From: Flavobacterium sp.
Lineage (GTDB): Bacteria > Bacteroidota > Bacteroidia > Flavobacteriales > Flavobacteriaceae
Assembly (NCBI GenBank): GCA_030682755.1
Contig: JAUXNR010000191.1
Span: forward strand, 1 to 10,791
DNA: 10,791 nucleotides
Direction of reading: 5' to 3'
The notes under the pieces are model-generated. The model saw only the letters and a list, made by a program, of their open reading frames with translations, searched no databases and was not told where the DNA came from. The translations under genes were made by a program, and so were the position numbers. Position 1 is the first letter of the stretch. Each line of letters opens with the position of its first letter. Shown here piece by piece: positions 8,544-10,791 of this stretch.

Positions 8544-8572
8544 TTTGTTCTTTTCAATTTTACGTATTTTTA
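8544..8572 (+). promoter_or_regulatory. Possible promoter of the dehydrogenase-cytochrome pair
   Basis: In the 67 bases between tamL and the dehydrogenase gene, TTTG at 8544-8547 is followed after 17 bases by TATTTTTA at 8565-8572, which matches TAnnTTTG except for the last base. Spacing fits the Bacteroidota -33/-7 layout, but the start codon at 8586 would leave a leader of only about ten bases. An alternative is read-through from tamL, as no strong hairpin separates them. Confidence 0.3.
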
Positions 8573-8585
8573 AAAAAAATAAATT

Positions 8586-9704
8586 ATGATACGACCAATT
8601 ATTTTACTGCTACTTTTTACACTTTCCAGTTGTAAAGCCCAAGAAAAACAGAATGATGTTGTTCTTCAGCCGGAAGTGGTGAATTACACTTTTGAAACAG
8701 TTGCTTCGGGAATTACTATTCCATGGGGAATGACTTGGTTACCCGATGGTTCAATGTTGGTAACTGAAAGATCAGGAGCAATTTATCACATTAAAAATAA
8801 AACAAAAACAGAAATTTCAAATGTGCCAAAAGTGGTAGCAAGAGGTCAAGGCGGATTGTTAGATATCACCGTTCATCCAAATTATGATAAAAACGGATGG
8901 ATTTATATCACTTACTCCTCAGAAGAAGGGGAAGAAAAAGGAGCACACACACAACTTGTTCGTGCTAAATTAGAAGGACAAAGCTTAACTCAAATTCAAA
9001 CACTTTATAAAGCAACACCAAATACAACTAGAGGTCATCATTTTGGTTCAAGAATTACTTTTGATAACGAAGGGTATCTGTATTTCACAATAGGTGATCG
9101 CGGTAATCATCCGGAAAATCCACAAGATATTACTCGCGATGGCGGAAAAGTGTATCGTTTGCATGATGATGGAAGAATTCCGGCAGACAATCCGTTTGTT
9201 GGACAAAAAGATGCAAAAGAAGCTGTTTTTTCATATGGTCACAGAAATCCACAAGGTATGACAAAGCATCCCGTTACTGGAAAAATTTGGACACATGAAC
9301 ACGGACCAAGAGGTGGTGATGAAATCAATATTATTAAAAAAGCAGCCAATTATGGTTGGCCGGTTATCACTTACGGAATTGACTACAACGGTTCAATTAT
9401 TTCGAATCTAACGGAAAAAGAAGGAATGGAACAACCACTTTATTATTGGATTCCATCTATTGCTCCGAGCGGAATGACATTTGTTACGGGTGATGTTTAT
9501 CCAAATTGGAAAGGACACTTGTTAGTTGGTTCCCTGGTTTTTCAATATTTGGAGTTGGTTAAATTAGATGGCGAAAAAGTGATTGGTCGTCAAAAAATAG
9601 GAACAGATATTGGCAGATTGCGTGATGTAAAACAAGGTCCTGATGGTTACATTTATATGGCAGTGGAAGGAAAAGGAATCATCAAAATTGTACCAAAAAA
9701 ATAA
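8586..9704 (+). CDS. PQQ-dependent sugar (aldose) dehydrogenase family lipoprotein
   Basis: This 372-residue protein belongs to the soluble glucose dehydrogenase/aldose sugar dehydrogenase family (E. coli YliI type, about 370 residues), six-bladed beta-propellers that oxidise sugars or aldehydes using PQQ. The signal peptide ends in the lipobox LSSC with Cys16, so it should be membrane-anchored. Family motifs appear in order: IPWGMTWLPDGSMLVTER, GQGGLLDITVHPNY, the His pair in GHHFGSR (His151-His152), GDRGNH (170-175), GHRNPQG (218-224), HEHGPRGGDEIN (237-248), NYGWPVITYG and the closing QGPDGYIYMAVEG. The His and Arg residues fit the family's catalytic base and PQQ-binding positions, but exact assignment needs alignment. 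No PQQ synthesis genes are in the window, so PQQ may be taken up, or the protein may use another cofactor or have drifted in function. Its stop overlaps the cytochrome start (TAATG), which strongly suggests that the cytochrome is its electron acceptor. Confidence 0.9.
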   Translation: MIRPIILLLLFTLSSCKAQEKQNDVVLQPEVVNYTFETVASGITIPWGMTWLPDGSMLVTERSGAIYHIKNKTKTEISNVPKVVARGQGGLLDITVHPNYDKNGWIYITYSSEEGEEKGAHTQLVRAKLEGQSLTQIQTLYKATPNTTRGHHFGSRITFDNEGYLYFTIGDRGNHPENPQDITRDGGKVYRLHDDGRIPADNPFVGQKDAKEAVFSYGHRNPQGMTKHPVTGKIWTHEHGPRGGDEINIIKKAANYGWPVITYGIDYNGSIISNLTEKEGMEQPLYYWIPSIAPSGMTFVTGDVYPNWKGHLLVGSLVFQYLELVKLDGEKVIGRQKIGTDIGRLRDVKQGPDGYIYMAVEGKGIIKIVPKK

Positions 9705-10126
9705 TGAAAGGATTTTATTTAGTAATTGTAACCATTGTAAGTTTGATTTTTGGAGATGAAAATTCATCTTATCAACCCTTAAATCAATCAAATAATGAGT
9801 TGACAAAAAGCATTCAACGCGGTAATGAAGTTTATGCCGATTTTTGCATTCAATGTCATCTTGGAAATGGAAAAGGCAATGAAACTGTGCCACCTTTAGC
9901 CGGTTCAGATTGGTTATTAAACAATCGAAAAGAAAGTATTCACGCAGTAAAATACGGTCAATCAGGTCCTATAACAGTAAATGGGAAAATTTATAACGGC
10001 ATGATGCCGCCTATGGGTTTGACTGATGAGGAAGTGGCAGATGTGATGAATTATATCATGAATTCGTGGGGAAATAAGCAAAGTAAAATGGTTACGGTTT
10101 TGGAAGTGAAAGCGGTGAAAAAATGA
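9704..10126 (+). CDS. Small c-type cytochrome, likely electron acceptor of the dehydrogenase
   Basis: This 140-residue monohaem cytochrome c carries an N-terminal hydrophobic segment (residues 4-16), either a Sec signal or a membrane anchor; no clear cleavage site or lipobox is seen. The haem attachment motif CIQCH is at 48-52, preceded by GNEVYADF as is typical of class I cytochromes. The distal ligand is probably Met101 in NGMMPPMG (98-105), and the fold ends with the helix LTDEEVADVMNYI (106-118). A basic tail, 123-140, follows. The start ATG shares its A with the stop codon of the dehydrogenase gene, so translation is almost certainly coupled. The pair implies a periplasmic path from sugar or aldehyde through PQQ to haem c and then to a terminal oxidase. 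Cytochrome identity is firm; the partner role is inferred from overlap. Confidence 0.92.
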   Translation: MKGFYLVIVTIVSLIFGDENSSYQPLNQSNNELTKSIQRGNEVYADFCIQCHLGNGKGNETVPPLAGSDWLLNNRKESIHAVKYGQSGPITVNGKIYNGMMPPMGLTDEEVADVMNYIMNSWGNKQSKMVTVLEVKAVKK

Positions 10127-10196
10127 GTTAAGAAGAATTATACTTTTTAATTATTAAGATTTTCCTGTTTAAATTTTTAAATAGAATAGTTATAAA

Positions 10197-10791
10197 ATGA
10201 CAAGACTAATTAAGGTTTTTCGAAATATCTTTTTATCATTTTCATTGATTATTTTGATTTTTTATATTTTAATTACGAGTACTTGGAGACTTGATTTTAC
10301 AAATAACGAAATCGAACCTTATATAAAAGAAATTAAACAAGCCGAAAATCTTCCCAATTTATTTTATGAATTGTATAATATAGATACTAATTATTCCCTA
10401 GAAAGCGGAGCCTTTAAATATTTAACTAATTCTTTGTATTCCTCAAATTCTAATCCACCAGTAAGTATTTGGATATCAAGAATGATGTTTATTCCTAAAA
10501 GAAATAACAGAATTTTACCCAAAATATTAAATTTGGAATTGTCATTAGCTACGAAAATTGAAAAGGAAACTTCATCCAAACAACAATTGATTTTTATGCT
10601 AAAAAGGGCTGATTTTGTTAATGGACAAATAGGAGTCAAAAATGCTGCAAATTTCTATTTCAAGAAAGAACTGAATGAGCTGAATAAAGAAGAAATTGCT
10701 ACATTAGTTGTGATGACAAGAAATCCTTCACTTTACAACCCTGCAAGAAGACCCGAAAAAATCCAAATTGAAGTAGAAAATCTATTAAGTA
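10197..10791 (+). CDS. Divergent GT51 peptidoglycan transglycosylase-like membrane protein, truncated by window end
   Basis: The frame opens with ATG at 10197 and stays open for 198 codons to the right edge, so the C-terminus is missing. A single N-terminal membrane segment (about residues 11-27), preceded by basic residues, is followed by a periplasmic domain. The clearest match to GT51, the glycosyltransferase domain of penicillin-binding proteins, is residues 137-186: RADFVNGQIGV, AANFYF, then EEIATLVVMTRNPSLYNP, which parallels the usual RIYFGNGxYGV, AAxxYF and EAALLAGLPxNPxxYNP pattern. ELSLATKIE (114-122) aligns with the second catalytic-Glu helix. The first catalytic motif (AEDxxFYxHxG) appears only as AENLPNLFYELYNI at 49-62, and GGSTITQQ is replaced by a segment around SIWISRMM (90-97). 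It could be a poorly active or inactive paralogue. A fused transpeptidase domain further right cannot be excluded. The gene is 70 bases after the cytochrome, with no clear promoter. Confidence 0.75.
   Translation, partial: MTRLIKVFRNIFLSFSLIILIFYILITSTWRLDFTNNEIEPYIKEIKQAENLPNLFYELYNIDTNYSLESGAFKYLTNSLYSSNSNPPVSIWISRMMFIPKRNNRILPKILNLELSLATKIEKETSSKQQLIFMLKRADFVNGQIGVKNAANFYFKKELNELNKEEIATLVVMTRNPSLYNPARRPEKIQIEVENLLS

Noticed and set aside
9564..9893. Minus-strand 109-codon frame opposite the dehydrogenase-cytochrome junction
   Set aside because: It is fully antisense to two genes with clear motifs; its His- and Cys-rich content is just the complement of Met-, Lys- and Ala-type codons.
10127..10196. 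Promoter or terminator between the cytochrome and the GT51-like gene
   Set aside because: TACTTTTT at 10141-10148 resembles TAnnTTTG only weakly, with no -33 partner, and no stable stem is visible in this AT-rich gap.
10391..10639. Minus-strand 82-codon frame near the right edge
   Set aside because: The + strand frame here carries a membrane anchor and GT51-like motifs and is open to the edge; the minus-strand product has no features.

Overview
The window looks like chromosomal DNA from a member of the Bacteroidota, most likely a Flavobacterium-like genus. The evidence is strong AT richness, A-rich starts without Shine-Dalgarno sequences, TAnnTTTG-type promoter matches, a lipidated BamA/TamA-type protein (TamL) directly behind a tamB gene, and an intergenic repeat built on the palindrome TCCCGATAGCTATCGGGA. 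All recognised genes are on the + strand. No tRNA, rRNA, CRISPR array, transposase or phage gene was seen.

Layout: (1) 55-936 encodes a PPK2-family polyphosphate kinase/nucleotide phosphotransferase. (2) 937-1261 is a 325-base intergenic region with a direct repeat - long imperfect inverted repeat - direct repeat element (953-1092) and a likely promoter near 1188. (3) 1262-6223 encodes a 1653-residue TamB-like protein with a forced TTG start. Three bases later 6227-8518 encodes its probable partner TamL, an outer-membrane lipoprotein with POTRA-like repeats and a beta-barrel. (4) 8586-9704 encodes a lipoprotein of the PQQ-dependent sugar (aldose) dehydrogenase family, overlapping by one base a small c-type cytochrome (9704-10126). 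(5) From 10197 an ORF runs off the right edge. Its translation has an N-terminal membrane anchor and a divergent GT51 (peptidoglycan transglycosylase) domain in which several motifs are degenerate.

How the genes work together: TamB and TamL are the two halves of an envelope-spanning machine that serves outer-membrane biogenesis, and their tight spacing implies co-translation. The dehydrogenase and cytochrome form a second translationally coupled pair, consistent with periplasmic oxidation of a sugar or aldehyde and electron transfer to a c-type haem. PPK2 is a separate unit for polyphosphate-driven nucleotide phosphorylation. The GT51-like gene may act in cell-wall metabolism, but its catalytic competence is doubtful.

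Most of the window is ordinary core genome. The parts most worth a second look are the degenerate GT51-like gene at the right edge, the composite repeat after the PPK2 gene, and the dehydrogenase-cytochrome pair.
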